This document shows, one piece after another, positions 35,040-46,555 of a stretch of 64,000 bases of DNA (position 1 is its first letter; every line of letters starts with the position of its first letter). Both the position numbers and the translations under genes were made by a program. Source of the DNA: Heterohyrax brucei (taxonomy: Eukaryota > Chordata > Mammalia > Hyracoidea > Procaviidae); NCBI GenBank assembly GCA_028571685.1, contig CM053143.1, positions 4,703,501-4,767,500 on the forward strand. Direction: 5' to 3'. Below the pieces are notes generated by a model that worked only from the letters and a program-made list of their open reading frames with translations, had not been told where the DNA came from and ran no database searches.

Positions 35040-35300
35040 CTTGCTATGGGAGGATTACAACTCCCAAGTCCTGAATTTAGGCTTAATCACACTCCTGGTT
35101 TTGACAAATGAGTTATGACAAGTGGCATGTGCACCCAATAAACAGAAACTTTAGAACCTCGTACATTCTCCGCTTTGTTATTTCCTTATCCTTTAATTTG
35201 AAAGTGTTGCAAATGGTGCTGCTTCTTTAACCAGGATCTTAGCTGATGATGGATGACACAGAGCTGGGCCCCAGTGATGATTACACAATGTAAGTGAAAA
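35040..35300 (+). repeat. Old LTR-like dispersed repeat (weak)
   Basis: The blocks CAAATGAGTTATGACAAGTGG, AACAGAAACTTTAGAACC and TGACACAGAGCTGGGCCCC resemble an old mammalian LTR-type repeat that I remember but cannot name with certainty. Given as a caution against reading exons here. Confidence 0.4.
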
Positions 35301-35352
35301 TTAGGTGGTCATTTTTATGTAGCAGTGAGACCCAGGAGTTGTTTTGTGATAG

Positions 35353-35495
35353 CACAGCTGAACCCAACCTGATTGGCCTCCATGCTAGCCCATTCATTTG
35401 CCTTTATTTGCTTTTTCTTTGTTCTATGTAGAGAGATTTGTGATGTTATTTTTTCTTTACTACAAACAAACTGAAATAGATAAAAAGTCCTTGCC
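35353..35495 (+). repeat. Inverted repeat, left arm
   Basis: About 140 bp that recur as reverse complement at 36564-36703. By eye there are about five substitutions and one 4-nt indel, so roughly 95 % identity. It contains no AfroSINE, L1 or RTE signature. Neighbouring sequence outside the arms does not match. Confidence 0.85.
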
Positions 35496-36563
35496 TTGAA
35501 AAACAGCCTGTAAGTATATCCGAAAGTCCTTTAGAAAGCTTTGTAAATAAAAAATGTAATTGAATTTTAGGGCATGTGTATCGTAAAATTCCTGTTCTGG
35601 TGTGATCCTACACAAAGTGTATATTATGTAGAAGAGCAAATATTTCTCAGAGATTACCTCCCATTATCTACTGTTAACATGCCTCTCCAGGCAAAGGCTA
35701 AACCATTTAAGCCTTGTGAGCAAGCCCATTTTAAACAGATTCTGTTGACACGTGTAGCTCTGGAGATTGCTCATCATCACTGCGATTACACTGCTCTCCT
35801 ACTCACACTCCTTTGTCTCAAAAGGTGCATAGACCCACTGTCACCCTAAGTTCTTTTTTGGTGGCAGAAAGACTGAAGAGTGATTCATTCTATTTTTAAT
35901 CTTTTTGCCTTTTCTGTGGGCTGGTGGAATAATAGGAATTAAGGATGAAAATGATCAGTTGGCTTTACATTTACATTGAGATATCCAAAGTCAGCAGCTC
36001 CCAGCAGTGGAGGTAGAAGACACAAGAATAGGCTCAGACCTTCTGCTATTAATCAGCTGCCTCCAGACCTAAGGGTAGCTGTGTTGTTTATTAAAGAAGG
36101 GCCACCTGGTAGTTTACTCTCATCTGTTATATTTTAAATTCATTTTTTGTTTGTTTTTAGCTCAGCATGTGTGCATTGATTTTGTTTGGGTTGAAGACAA
36201 TTTCAAAAAAAAAGAGATAAACATGACTGAATTTCTCATTTCCAGCCATTTATGTATATGGGAGATGACTTACTGATCTGCTAATTGAAGAGTCATTGCT
36301 TAGTCCTTATCAGACTTGCCTGTTATTTACCACTGTTCAGGCTCTGACCTAAAATTGGAATGTCAGCAGTTTTGTAGAAAAGGGTGTTCCTTCTATAGGT
36401 AGAGCAGCTGTACATCAAATGCCTGTATCGATGCTGACAGAATTTCAGACACGATGCAAATAAATTTTAAATTATGCCTCTAGCCTCTTCCATATAGGTT
36501 GGACCTAGAAAAAGCATTTTGTAACCTGCTGAGCACCTGTTGGCTCCAGTATCAATTTTTTAG
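35496..36563. other. Spacer of inverted repeat, possible conserved non-coding DNA
   Basis: About 1.07 kb free of recognised transposons, unusual for this window. It includes an octamer ATGCAAAT at 36454-36461 next to AATTTTAAATTA-type homeodomain sites. A 91-codon frame at 35574-35849 has no recognised domain and I do not call it a gene. An enhancer is possible but untested. Confidence 0.35.
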
Positions 36564-36703
36564 TAGGAAAGGACTTTTTATCTATTTCAGTTTGTAGTAA
36601 AGAAAAAATAACATCACAAATCTCTCTACACAGAACAAAGAAAAAGCAAATAAAGGCAAATGAATGGGCTAGCCTGGAGGCCAGTCAGGTTAGGTTCAGC
36701 TGA
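36564..36703 (-). repeat. Inverted repeat, right arm
   Basis: Reverse complement of the left arm at 35353-35495. Matching blocks include AAGGACTTTTTATCTATTTC and GGGCTAGCCTGGAGGCC. The alignment ends at both sides where sequence becomes unrelated. Confidence 0.85.
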
Positions 36704-36719
36704 CCCAGACCGTACAAAA

Positions 36720-37012
36720 CATATGGGAGGTGAAAAAATACACCTTTAAACAGGTACATGGAGTTGTCTGAGAGGCTTTTCGCTGGAGCTAAATTGATTG
36801 GGTGAGGAGGGCCAGACCTTGGTCAAAAGGTCATGGGAAGTTCCAAACAAAAGTGGAAGCATGCTGTCATGTGCGGGGTGGGGGCGGGGAGTTAGGGGGA
36901 AACAGCTAAAATAGGGTCGTGGTGAAAGTTCTGGGTGTTATATGGCAACATGATACAGACTGTGAAATTGTTCTTAATTCACAATAAAAAATAATTTTAA
37001 AAAAGAAAAAGT
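36720..37012 (+). other. Possible retroposed 3' end (uncertain)
   Basis: A GC-richer stretch ends with CACAATAAAAAATAATTTT and an A-rich run at 36980-37012, as in a retroposed transcript end. I do not recognise the source and see no reading frame. Confidence 0.3.
36875..36899 (+). other. G-quadruplex motif
   Basis: Four G runs of 4-5 with loops of 1, 1 and 5 nt (GGGGTGGGGGCGGGG then AGTTAGGGGG) meet the usual G4 pattern on the plus strand. Confidence 0.75.
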
Positions 37013-37639
37013 AACTAAACTTTTATACTCCAGTTAATTCCTGTTTAAGATAAGAAAATTCTTAAGTTTAGGAATGTCAAGAGAGTTCAACAGTGAAAAC
37101 CAAACATGAAGTGAAAAATGAGAGTCTTAACAGAACTGCTAATATACATACAGAAAACAATGAAATTATAGGTAAGAAGTGAGATTCAGGGAGCACTTAA
37201 CTGATAAAATACAGTAAACTGAATTAACTATTCAATATGCATTTTAAAATATTAAATGTGTTTAAAATTTTGGCTAGAAATACATTATTATTATATGTAG
37301 ATTATACGTAAGTGTTTCATAATAAAAAATCGTTATATAAATTGTACAAGTCAATTTTTTGATCAAGTATGTGTATTTACCAATGTTTGGTTTTTAATTG
37401 AGACATTTCAGTTTAAAACAAAATATTTTCTTTTCTAAAAATAGTAAAAAATCTTAGCAGGTTTGGGGTACTTTTACAAACATAATTTTTTAACCTAAAT
37501 GACATTTAAATTAAAAAACATAAATTTTAAAATATTATTTTATTTGTATTTATTAATACGCACTTGAAATAGTTAAAAAGCAGAAATATTAAAATTTAAA
37601 ATATGTTCTAAAATTTTGAGTAAATCAGTTAAATTACAC

Positions 37640-37815
37640 AACTTTTTAATAAAAAAATAGGTCCTTGGTGAACAGTAAGTTCACAAAGTAATTACATTGA
37701 AATGATATGACATTGTGATTTACCTATTAAGAATTATTTTGTTTTTACTTGACACTTCCATAATGAAGTCTATGTGAAATGCTAAAGGATATGACCTGTT
37801 GTTCCTCTGACATAA
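37640..37815 (+). repeat. Diverged direct repeat, copy A
   Basis: Blocks such as ATATGACATTGTGATTTA and TATGTGAAATGCTAAAGGATA recur in order at 38318-38490. Identity is perhaps 70 % by eye. An AfroSINE tail (about 37808-37856) follows. Confidence 0.6.
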
Positions 37816-37856
37816 GGTGGCTGTGAGTCAGAATTGACTTGGCAGCTATGGCTTTG
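37808..37856 (+). mobile_element. AfroSINE tail fragment
   Basis: GTGGCTGTGAGTCAGAATTG and CTTGGCAGCTATGG match the AfroSINE 3' end only. Confidence 0.6.
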
Positions 37857-37863
37857 TCATATG

Positions 37864-37946
37864 TATGAATGTGTGTGTGTATATGTATATAAATAAATAT
37901 ATGTATATATATGTGTGTATATATATGTATATAAATAAATAAATAA
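37864..37946. repeat. (TG/TA)n and (AAAT)n microsatellite
   Basis: Mixed TG, TA and AAAT units directly downstream of the AfroSINE tail, probably grown from its simple-repeat end. Confidence 0.9.
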
Positions 37947-38317
37947 TTTGGATTCTTTTTGTATATAAGAAGCTTAGCTAGCTTATTACCTACATAGGCA
38001 TCAAAGACAAGAGGTAATTACTTTTTAACAAAAGTTAGTGCAAGCATTGGAAAAACCAGAAATGTAGTCTAAGAATTGACAGTTGGCTACAATGAAATAT
38101 GAAGCAAAACACACTTACTAGTTTACTTTTGATATCACAGCTGGTCCAGCAGCACCAAAAATAAAGATCATCTATAAAATGTTCAGTGCACTTTTAATTA
38201 ACTCTCTCCTTTAAAAATACGTATCTATTCCTGCTGTGGCACCTTGTTATTTGTTGTCAAAAGCAAAGACTCTAGGACTTCCGCTTCAGACGAAAAGCAT
38301 AAATTCATTAAATGATA

Positions 38318-38490
38318 TAAATGTTTAAAAAATATGTTTTGAGGACACATTCACGTTACAAAGTACTTACACTAAAAAAAGATATGACACATGATTTATC
38401 AATGAAACGGTATAATTTGCTTATGTGACAGTTTTATAGTAAGGTACATGTGAAATACTAAAAGATAGAAACAACTGTTCCTTTGTTAAA
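38318..38490 (+). repeat. Diverged direct repeat, copy B
   Basis: This corresponds to 37640-37815: GATATGACACATGATTTA, then ACATGTGAAATACTAAAAGATA and ACTGTTCCTTTG. It is either an old duplication or two copies of an old repeat family that I cannot name. Confidence 0.6.
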
Positions 38491-39429
38491 GTTCATGGTG
38501 CTGTAAAATTTGGATATGTGTTTTATTATTTCAGTTAACATAACCACTGCACAGGACAGAATTCTAAATTCTAAAGGCTTTTAGCCAGCCAAGTGCTGTC
38601 ACAGTATATGAAGCAAATTTTAAAAAGTTGGTAAATGAATGAAATAAATGATAAATGAATGAAATAAAATCACTTTTTGGAGACTTCTGGCCAATATAGT
38701 GCTGTAAAAAGAAGTGCCACACAGTCCCTCCACAGCAAAGACTCAAAAAACTAAATAGAAGAGAGACAAACATCAGTCCTGCAATGTGAAGTATCAAATG
38801 AAGACACAAAGATATCATCCGAAAACTGAATGGAATGAGAAACTGACAGAAAATAGAGTGAGAAAAGATAGGATAGAAAGTTCCCTATCAGCTAACCCAG
38901 TATAGATTCACCTTCTGTAGATGTTTGTCTCAAACTGGTAGACAGGGAACAACGGAGAGCATATTAGCAGAAATCTTAGTGGAGGACAGACACACTTTCC
39001 TACCTTAATTTTCTCCCCACTGCTCTCCCTCTAGCCATGAATGCAGCACTGGTACTTCTTGGATTTGCAACACCTACATAGGAGATAGACAGATGGGGAG
39101 TAGTGAAGGCAACTTCAGGAGCTCCCAGCAGGACATACATCACATGCTGGATCTGCCCTTCTCCACTATAGCTGAGTGACTGACCCTACCTACTGGGCGA
39201 GAAGGTAGACAGTATTGTAATCACAGAAGAGTAAACAACCGAGAATCCACAGTCTGCCTGCTCTGACATAACCAAATAGTACAAAAGCCAAGTCAAGTGT
39301 TGTCGAGTCGGAAGGATGAAATAAACAGATCTATAACCAATAAACAAGGCAAATAACTACCAAATGGTCCAAAGGCAGCAGTCACTATCAAAACGTATTA
39401 AGAAAACAAGACCAGCAGGTTCTAGTCGC

Positions 39430-39555
39430 CAAGCCAAGTGCCATCAAGTCGGATTCTAGTAGGTGACCAAAATAAAACACCTCATGAGTTTCCAGTAGCA
39501 TGAAAGGCCCTAGAATCACCTGATAGGTCCTTCAAATTGCCAATATTCAGAGCTA
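39430..39555 (-). mobile_element. AfroSINE fragment in old L1 5'UTR
   Basis: The complement of tail and body can be followed: AAGTGCCATCAAGTCGGATTC, CTCATGAGTTTCCAG, CTTCAAATTGCC. Diverged and truncated in the head. Confidence 0.55.
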
Positions 39556-40780
39556 TCCATCAGCTGAAACAAAAAGCAAAGTGAGGAAAAAACAAATTCA
39601 CAGAAAAGACAAATTCATGAAAGTAGTTATGAAAAATAATACGAGAACAAACCACCAAAATAAATTCACTGCTAGAAATCATATAAAAATAACAATTAGA
39701 AATCCAAAAGAGGGAGCAGTCAAGATGGTGAACTAGTCACACTTCTCCTTAATTTCCTCTGAAAACTAAGCCCTGGGTTGATAATTAAAGAGACTTCTGG
39801 ACATCCAATGAGTCCTAGGACACGGCATAGAGCTGTCAATTTGGACTACATGCCACTGACTTGGGAACTTCTTCTCTTTCACTGACCCCTCCCCTTGTTA
39901 AATGGCCAGCTCCTGTTGACTGAAGGTAACTGGCATTCTGAACTTTTTTTCTTTGTCTTAGCCAGCAGGTGGGGATTGGGCTTAACTGGCAGCAAAGCTC
40001 AGCTGAACAAGTGATATGATCAGCAGGTGGAATAGCCACATTTTGAGAGCCTGGCTCTGGCTTCTGAGCACCTCTGCCCCTCCACCCTCTCTTTCTAAAC
40101 CTCCTCCATTTGGGCTGTTTCACAGCAGGCGGACAGCTTGTGCAGGACGCCTTCTTGTTTGACTAGGAGGCAGAATTACCCAAATGGAATCCTCATCAGG
40201 GGCTAATTCCCAGGCCAGGAGGAAGTGCCAGCCTGGGGAGCACTTTCACAGCAGAAAATCTTTGTCTAGCACAGTGTATCCTTACAGGTGGGGCCTAGCA
40301 GAGGATGACAGCAGAGCAGTAGCCTGTCCATACTTTGAACTAGAGTATAGCATCTGGGAATGGATATAGAGGTGCTTCCACTGCCAGTTGGAAAGAGGGG
40401 CTTGCACACCTGACAGCCTGACTGATTTTGGAAGCTGTCAGATAGCGTTTACGCTTCAAAATGAGACTACCTAGAGAAATAACTGTGGTTCATCCTGATG
40501 GCATCTGGTTCCAGCCTTTACTGACCCACATCAGAGGGTCAGCTGATGGCCCCCCAGTGACTCCATAAGTAGGGCCATGTCTTTGCCACCCAGGAGGTGG
40601 AGCCTGCTACCAGAGATTCCACTGGGCCCACTCACTGGAGTACATAGAGGTGAGTGGTGATCACCTTCATTCTCAGATTGTGCCTCAGCTCCTGTTAAGG
40701 CATCACCAGAGAAACTAAACAACCCCTAGATGCTCAAAAAGCAACAATCCCTGGCCAGACACTTAAAGAAAAATCCACCC

Positions 40781-40975
40781 ATGGCTCCAGAAAGCTGTCA
40801 AAAGAAAGAACCAAAGAACTTTCCAGATGAAGAAGCCTTTCTGAAACTACCAGAGGGTGAGTACAAGAGGATTGTACATAGAGCCCTCCTAGACACTGTA
40901 CAAAATGCAGCAGAACAAAATGAAAAATTAAGCAAGCTGTTGGAACTGATGGAACACCAGCATTCTGAAATCTGA
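40781..40975 (+). pseudogene. L1 ORF1 N-terminal fragment
   Basis: The frame runs from the ATG at 40781 (MAPESCQKKE) to a stop after MEHQHSEI, 64 residues of the ORF1 N-terminal and early coiled-coil region. The same EHQHSEIQQ block is at 12401 in the other L1, where the frame continues. The RNA-binding domains are deleted. Confidence 0.85.
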
Positions 40976-41019
40976 CAGATCAGTACCAAAATTAAATAAT
41001 TAGAAAACTCAGTTCAAAC

Positions 41020-42480
41020 AAGATAAACATAAGTAAATCAGTAGGATTCCTTTATACCAACAAAGAGATTATTAAAGAAGAAATCACCAAATCAATACTA
41101 TTTACTATAGCGCACAAGAAGATAAAATACCTAGAAATAAATCTAACTACACAAATAAGAGACCTTTACAAAGAGAACTACAAGACCTTTGTACAAGAAA
41201 CTAAAAGAGATTTACATAAATGGAGAAACCTACCCTGCTCATGGATAGGAAGACTCAACATTATGAAAATGTCTATTTTACTCAAAGCAATCTACTTACA
41301 TAATGTGATTCTAGTACACATTCCAGTGATATTTTTTAATGAGATGGAGAAACAAGTCACCATCTTTGTTTGGAAAGGGAAGAAACCTTTGTTTGGAAAA
41401 GTAAATAAAGTACTACTGAATAAGAAGGGCACACTGGGAGGCCTCTCACTAACTGACTTTAGAACACATTTAATTGCCACAGTTGTCAAAACACCCCGGT
41501 ACTAGTACAAAAAGAGATATCTAGATGAATGGAACAGAGTTGAGACCCCAGAGATGCCACCATCCTATGAACAGTTAATATTCGACAAAGACTCTGAGAT
41601 TTTAAACTGATGTAAAAACAATCTCTTTAACAAATGATGCTGGCAAAACTGGATATCATCTTCAAACAACTGAAACAAGACCCATATCTCACACTTTATG
41701 CAAAAACCAACTCAAACTGGATAAAAAACCTAAACATCAAATTTAAAATGATAAAGCTTATCCAAGAAAAAATAGGATCAACAACAGAAGTTTTAACACA
41801 CAATGTACAGACTTCAAAATCTGACAAACAAAGCATGATCAACAGAAGAGAAAATAGATAAATGGGAACTACTAAGAATCAAACACTTTTGCTTATCCAA
41901 AGACTTTATCAAAAGAATTAAAAGACCACCTATAGAACGGGAAAAATTTGGCAACTACATGTCAGACTGACATCTGAACTCTGTAATCTACAAGGTACCA
42001 TAAAATATCAACAACAAAAGGATAAATAATCCAATGAAATGGTGGGTGAACGAGATGTATGGACACTTCTCTAAAGAGGCTATCTGGGTAACCAAAAGAC
42101 ACATGCAGAACTGCTCACGATCATTAGCTATTAAAGAAATCCAAATCAAAACTACAATGAGATATCATCTCACCCCAATGAGGTTGGCCATGATCCAAAA
42201 AACACAAAACAACAAATGTTGGAGATGTTGTGGAGAGACCAGAACTTTTGTCACATGGTACAGCCTCTTTGGAAAGCAATCTGGCACTTCCTTAAAAAGC
42301 TGGAAATTGATACATAATTTCACCCAGTAATCCCACTGCTCGGAATATATCCTACAGAAGCCAAGGCAGTCACATGAACAGATACATGCACACAAATATT
42401 TATTGCAGCACAGACCACAATAGCTAGAATATAGAATCTACCCAGATGCCCAACAACAGATGAATCAATAAACAAACTAT
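41020..42480 (+). pseudogene. L1 ORF2 C-terminal remnant
   Basis: It starts just downstream of the FADD position (INISKSVGFLYTNKEII-like), keeps the thumb (41263-41505, NEMEKQVTIFVWKGKKP) and runs to the Cys-rich end at 42034-42330. There CWRCCGE is present, but a deletion has removed the following His and Cys. No endonuclease or RT catalytic core is present. Confidence 0.85.
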
Positions 42481-43555
42481 AGTATATGTACTCAAGGGAA
42501 CACTATGCAATGATAAAGAACACTGATGATTTTAGGAAGCATCTCACAACTTGGTTTCAACTGGAAGACGTTATGTTGAGTGAAATTAGTCAGTGGCACA
42601 AGGATATATTGTATGAGATACCTATGATAAGGACTTAAAAATTGAAGCATGTACAGAAGAAAAGATTCTTTCACGACTGCAAGGGAAGGGAGGGAGGGAG
42701 AGGGCTGATTATAGTTTAAATAGTTGATAGAAATTTGGCTGAATAAAATCAGTGACAACACATATTAGAAAGAAGATCAATTTAACTGGACTTGAATATA
42801 ACATGAATACTCCTCCAATCTTAAACCAGTACTGCAAGGACAGAGTAGCAGAGGTGGGGATCCGGGGACCATGCTCTCAGGGGACACTGAGGCCAACTGG
42901 CATAACTAGCATATTGCTAACTCTTCTCCACCCCATATTGGTGAGTGTCATCTGGGATCTTAAAAGTTAGCATGCTGCCATCTGAGGTACACTAATGGTG
43001 CCAACTCAGCAGGAATCAATGAACACCAAAGACAAAAATGACATAGGGAAGAGAACCCAGCATACAGAAACACCCATGTGAATGGGTGGCTACACCAACA
43101 TGTGACCAGAAGAACCAGATGTTGCCCAGCCACCACCAGTGACAGCCATGATGGGGTTCACAAAGTTGAGTCTCAGTGGCTACAAGAGAATAAAAAGAGA
43201 TGCACCCTGAGAACTCCACTAAAAGACCACAATTGATATCTAAAGTCCTCAGGGTCCACCTGGGAGCATGGTCCCTAGACCTGATGCTGCCCCTGTCCAT
43301 AAATCATTGCTGAGGTCAACTCTTCAGGCAGGAATGGATTGGACTCGCAGACACAGAGTGACCATGTCATGTGTGCACTTTATGGTTCTATGAATCTATA
43401 GAATGTCATCTTGCTGGCTTTTTACTGGAGGGAAATGGAGAGGGTAGAGAACAGGGGATAGGAAATTATTAAGAGGATATGACATGTATAGAACAGAAAG
43501 GAGTATGCTGTCACTGGGCAAGGAGTGCAGTAGGAGCTGCACATAGACAGGCTTG

Positions 43556-44065
43556 CAAATTTAGACTGGATTTTATACTTTGACCCAATCACAATAAATA
43601 AATAAAACATTTTTAAAAAATCCAAAAGATAAACAACAAGATTTTAGAAATGGACAGTGTCTTGAAAGCCCTGAGGAGCAGATTTGAAATGATGGAACAC
43701 AGGATCAGTGAAATTGATGTAAACTCTTAGATACATTTCTGAGGAGCAATCAAGAAAAAAAAATTAAGAAAATGAAGAAAGTCTGAGAATTATGTGTAAT
43801 ACAATCAAAAGAAAATTTAGATTGCATTGTACACTTTGACTCAATCACAATAAACAAAATGTTTTATAAAACAAAGAAATCCAAAAGATGAACAAGATTT
43901 TAGAAATGGACAGTGTCATGAAAGCCCTGAGGAACAGATTTGAAATTATGGGACACAGGGTCAGTGAAATTGACATAAACTCTTGGATACGTTTCTGAGG
44001 AAGAATCAGGAAAAAAAAAATAATTAAGAAAATGAAGATAGTCTGAGACTTATGGAATTTCCAAA
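43556..44065 (+). repeat. Tandem duplication across an L1 insertion boundary
   Basis: Unit A (about 43556-43812) and unit B (about 43814-44065) each hold the last 55-60 bp of the L1 3' end, then AAATCCAAAAGAT and about 170 bp of older-L1 ORF1 (AGATTTTAGAAATGGACAGTG). Units are roughly 250 bp and differ by perhaps 10 %. Confidence 0.8.
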
Positions 44066-45212
44066 GTAGGGTATAAAATGGAAAACAGAGGGTCATTGAA
44101 GAATTGCTGACAGAAAGCTTCCCTCGTATTTTGAAAAATGAATATCTGGCAGTCTAAGTAGATCAACAAACCCCACACAGGACAGACTCTAAAAGAATAC
44201 CAGCACCACATGTCATAATTACAGTCTCTAATATCCAAGAGAAAAACTTTTGAGAACAGTTCAAGCATAACAAAATGTAACATACGGAAAAGAAACAATA
44301 AGACTAAGGCCTGATTATCTGGCAAAACACAGGCATGCAAGAAGATAATGAGATGATAAATACAAAACCTTAAAAGAAAAAAAAAAGACCAACCAATAGT
44401 AACATATCCTGGAAAACTCTTGTTTAAATATGATGATGAAATTAGGGCATTTCCATATAAACAGAAATTAAAGGAATTATGTAAAAACCAAACCAAACTT
44501 ACAAAAATTGTTAAAGAGAGTCTATCAGCCTGAGAATAAACAATGTCAGACCACAGCATGAATCTAGAATGCAGGATTGTGGCAGCCAGATACCAACCTA
44601 GGAAATTAACTATTTTAGAGAGAGTTACTTATGCAAGCTGCTGAAGAAGAAAGATCAGGCAATCATATGTATGTCAAAGTTATCTCTGCATTATTCTAAG
44701 GTTGCTCCATAACCAGGTGGGTTTATCACTAAGTGTTTCAAATCTTCTTCACCTTTAGTGGGCAAGGTGATATCTTCTGTATAATGCAGATTGTTAGTGA
44801 GTCTTCCTCCAGTCCTGATGCCTTGTTTTTCTGCGTATAGTCTACCTTCTCTAATTATTTGCTCAACATACAGATTGAAAAGGCGTAGTGAAAGGATACA
44901 ACTTGAAACATAACTTTTCTAATTTTAAATCCCCTTGCCCTGCACCACTGCCTCTTGATCTATGTGCATATTTCTGATGAACACAATTAAGTGTCCTGGA
45001 ATTCACATTCTCTGCAATGTTATCCGTAATTTGTTATGATACACACAGTTGAATGCTTTTGCATAGTCACTAAAACATAGGTAAATATCTTTCTGGAACT
45101 CTCTGCTCTCAGTTAACATCCGTCTTACATCAGTAATGATGTTCCTGGTTTCACGTCCTCTTCTGAATCCAGCCTGAATTTATGTCAGTTTCCTGTTAAT
45201 ATACTGCTGCAG

Positions 45213-45524
45213 TCACTTTTGAATGATCTTTAGCAAAATCCTACGTGTGCGTGATATTAATGATATTGTTTGATAATTTCCACATTTTGTTGGGGCATCT
45301 TTCTTGGGAGTAGGCATAAAAATAGATACCTTCCAGTCATTCTTCCAAAATTTTAGGCATAAATGAGTGAGCACTTCCAGTGCTGCATCTGTATGTTGAA
45401 ATGCCTCAGTTATTATTCTATCAATTCCTGGAGCCTTGTTTTTCACCAGTGTCTTCAGTACAGCTTGGACTTTTTTCAATACAATCAGTTCCTGATTATA
45501 CCTATTGAAATGATTGAAAGTCAA
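45213..45524 (-). pseudogene. RTE RT N-terminal fragment
   Basis: The open frame contains NKAPGIDRIITEAFQ and a later block IFMPTPKKDAPTKCGNYQTI. These are non-LTR RT blocks 1 and 2 (P-G-D, then PI-KKGD---C-NYR-ISL). The frame ends before the catalytic YADD region. Confidence 0.8.
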
Positions 45525-45986
45525 CCAATTCTTTTTGATATAATGACTGTATATAGTTCTTCCATCTTTTTTTCCTTCCGTCTTCTTTTGATACTTCCTA
45601 CCTTTTTTAATATTTCCCTGTAGAATCCTTCACTACTGTCACTCAAGGCTTCAATGTTTTCTGCTATCTTTTCAGCTTGAGAAACGCAGAGTGTGTTCTT
45701 CCCTGTTGGTTTTCTGTTTCCATCTGTTTGCACATGTTATTTTAATACTTTATTTTCTAGAGCTATCCCTTGAAATTTTCTGTTCAGTATTTTACTTCAT
45801 CATTTCTTCCTTTTGCTTTAGCTACTCAACATTCAAGAGAAAATTTCAGAGTCTCTTCTGACATCCAATTTGTTTTTTTCTCTCTTTCTTTTAATAATCT
45901 CTGTCTCCAAGTATGATGTCTTTGATGTCGTTACACAGCTCATCTGGTCTTTGGTCATTAGTGTTCAGTGCATTATATTTATTCTT

Positions 45987-46255
45987 TTTTTTTATTATGA
46001 TTGAGTGAAAATGTACATTCCCATATAAATTTACATGCGCACCTATGTGCAGCTTCCACTGCTCTCCCTGCCCAGTGACAGCACACTATTCCTCTCTGCT
46101 CCATACATGTCTAACCCTCCCAACAGTCTCCTTTCCCATCCTCTCCACCCACTCCCCTTACTCCAGCCAGAGGTCGGCAGGATGATATCCTATAGATGCA
46201 TAGAACCATAAAGTGAATTCAATATATGATCACTCTGCGTCACCAAGTCCAATCC
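45987..46255 (-). mobile_element. L1 3'-end insertion in RTE
   Basis: 269 bp of L1 3'UTR end beginning with a T-run, flanked by the TSD ATATTTATTCTT at 45975-45986 and 46256-46267. It splits the RTE. It is nearly colinear with 13725-14000 of the plus-strand L1 copy. Confidence 0.92.
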
Positions 46256-46555
46256 ATATTTATTCTTAAGATGGTCTCTAAACTTAGGTGGGATATACTC
46301 AGGGTCATACTTTGGCTCTTGTTCTAATTTTCTTCAGTTTAAATTTGAACTTGCACATGAGCCATTAATGCCAGTTCTGCAATCGGCACTTAGTTTGTTC
46401 TGACTGATGATATTGAGATTTTCCATCATCTCTTTCTGCAGATGTAGTTGATTTTATTCCTGCATATTCCACCTGGTACAATCCATGTATATAGTCACCG
46501 TTTATGTTGGTGGTAAAAGGTACCTGAAATGAATAAGTCATTTGTCTTGCAAATT

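Larger units (their letters stand above)
39712..43617 (+). mobile_element. L1 with internal ORF1-ORF2 deletion
   Basis: The copy starts GGGAGCAGTCAAGATGG, with a YY1-like CAAGATGG, and ends in an A-run at 43617. The TSD AAATCCAAAAGA lies at 39700-39711 and 43618-43629. It has a full 5'UTR (to 40780), the first 64 codons of ORF1, then a jump near 41020 into the ORF2 RT region. About 3.2 kb are missing compared with the L1 at 12113. The ORF2 C-terminal part and a full 3'UTR follow. Confidence 0.9.
38672..44620 (+). mobile_element. Older L1, host of a younger L1
   Basis: The 5'UTR starts near 38672 (GGAGACTTCTGGCCAATATAG) and ORF1 begins near 39560. The element is interrupted at 39712-43617 by a younger L1 with TSD, then resumes in ORF1 (43618 on) and ends near 44620 just past the ORF1 C-terminus. 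ORF2 is absent. The 169-codon minus-strand frame 44559-44050 is only antisense to ORF1. A tandem duplication at 43556-44065 adds a second copy of part of ORF1. Confidence 0.8.

Noticed and set aside
35235-35289. Possible 55-nt exon with acceptor TTCTTTAACCAG and donor AATGTAAGTG, including an ATG-led frame
   Set aside because: The surrounding sequence resembles an old dispersed LTR-like repeat, all three phases carry stops before the internal ATG, and there is no other exon nearby.
35574-35849. 91-codon frame within the inverted-repeat spacer
   Set aside because: No recognisable domain and poor start context; the region is better considered as possible non-coding conserved DNA.
44050-44559. 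169-codon minus-strand frame
   Set aside because: It is antisense to a degraded L1 ORF1, including the duplicated unit; AT-rich coding sequence often leaves the antisense open.
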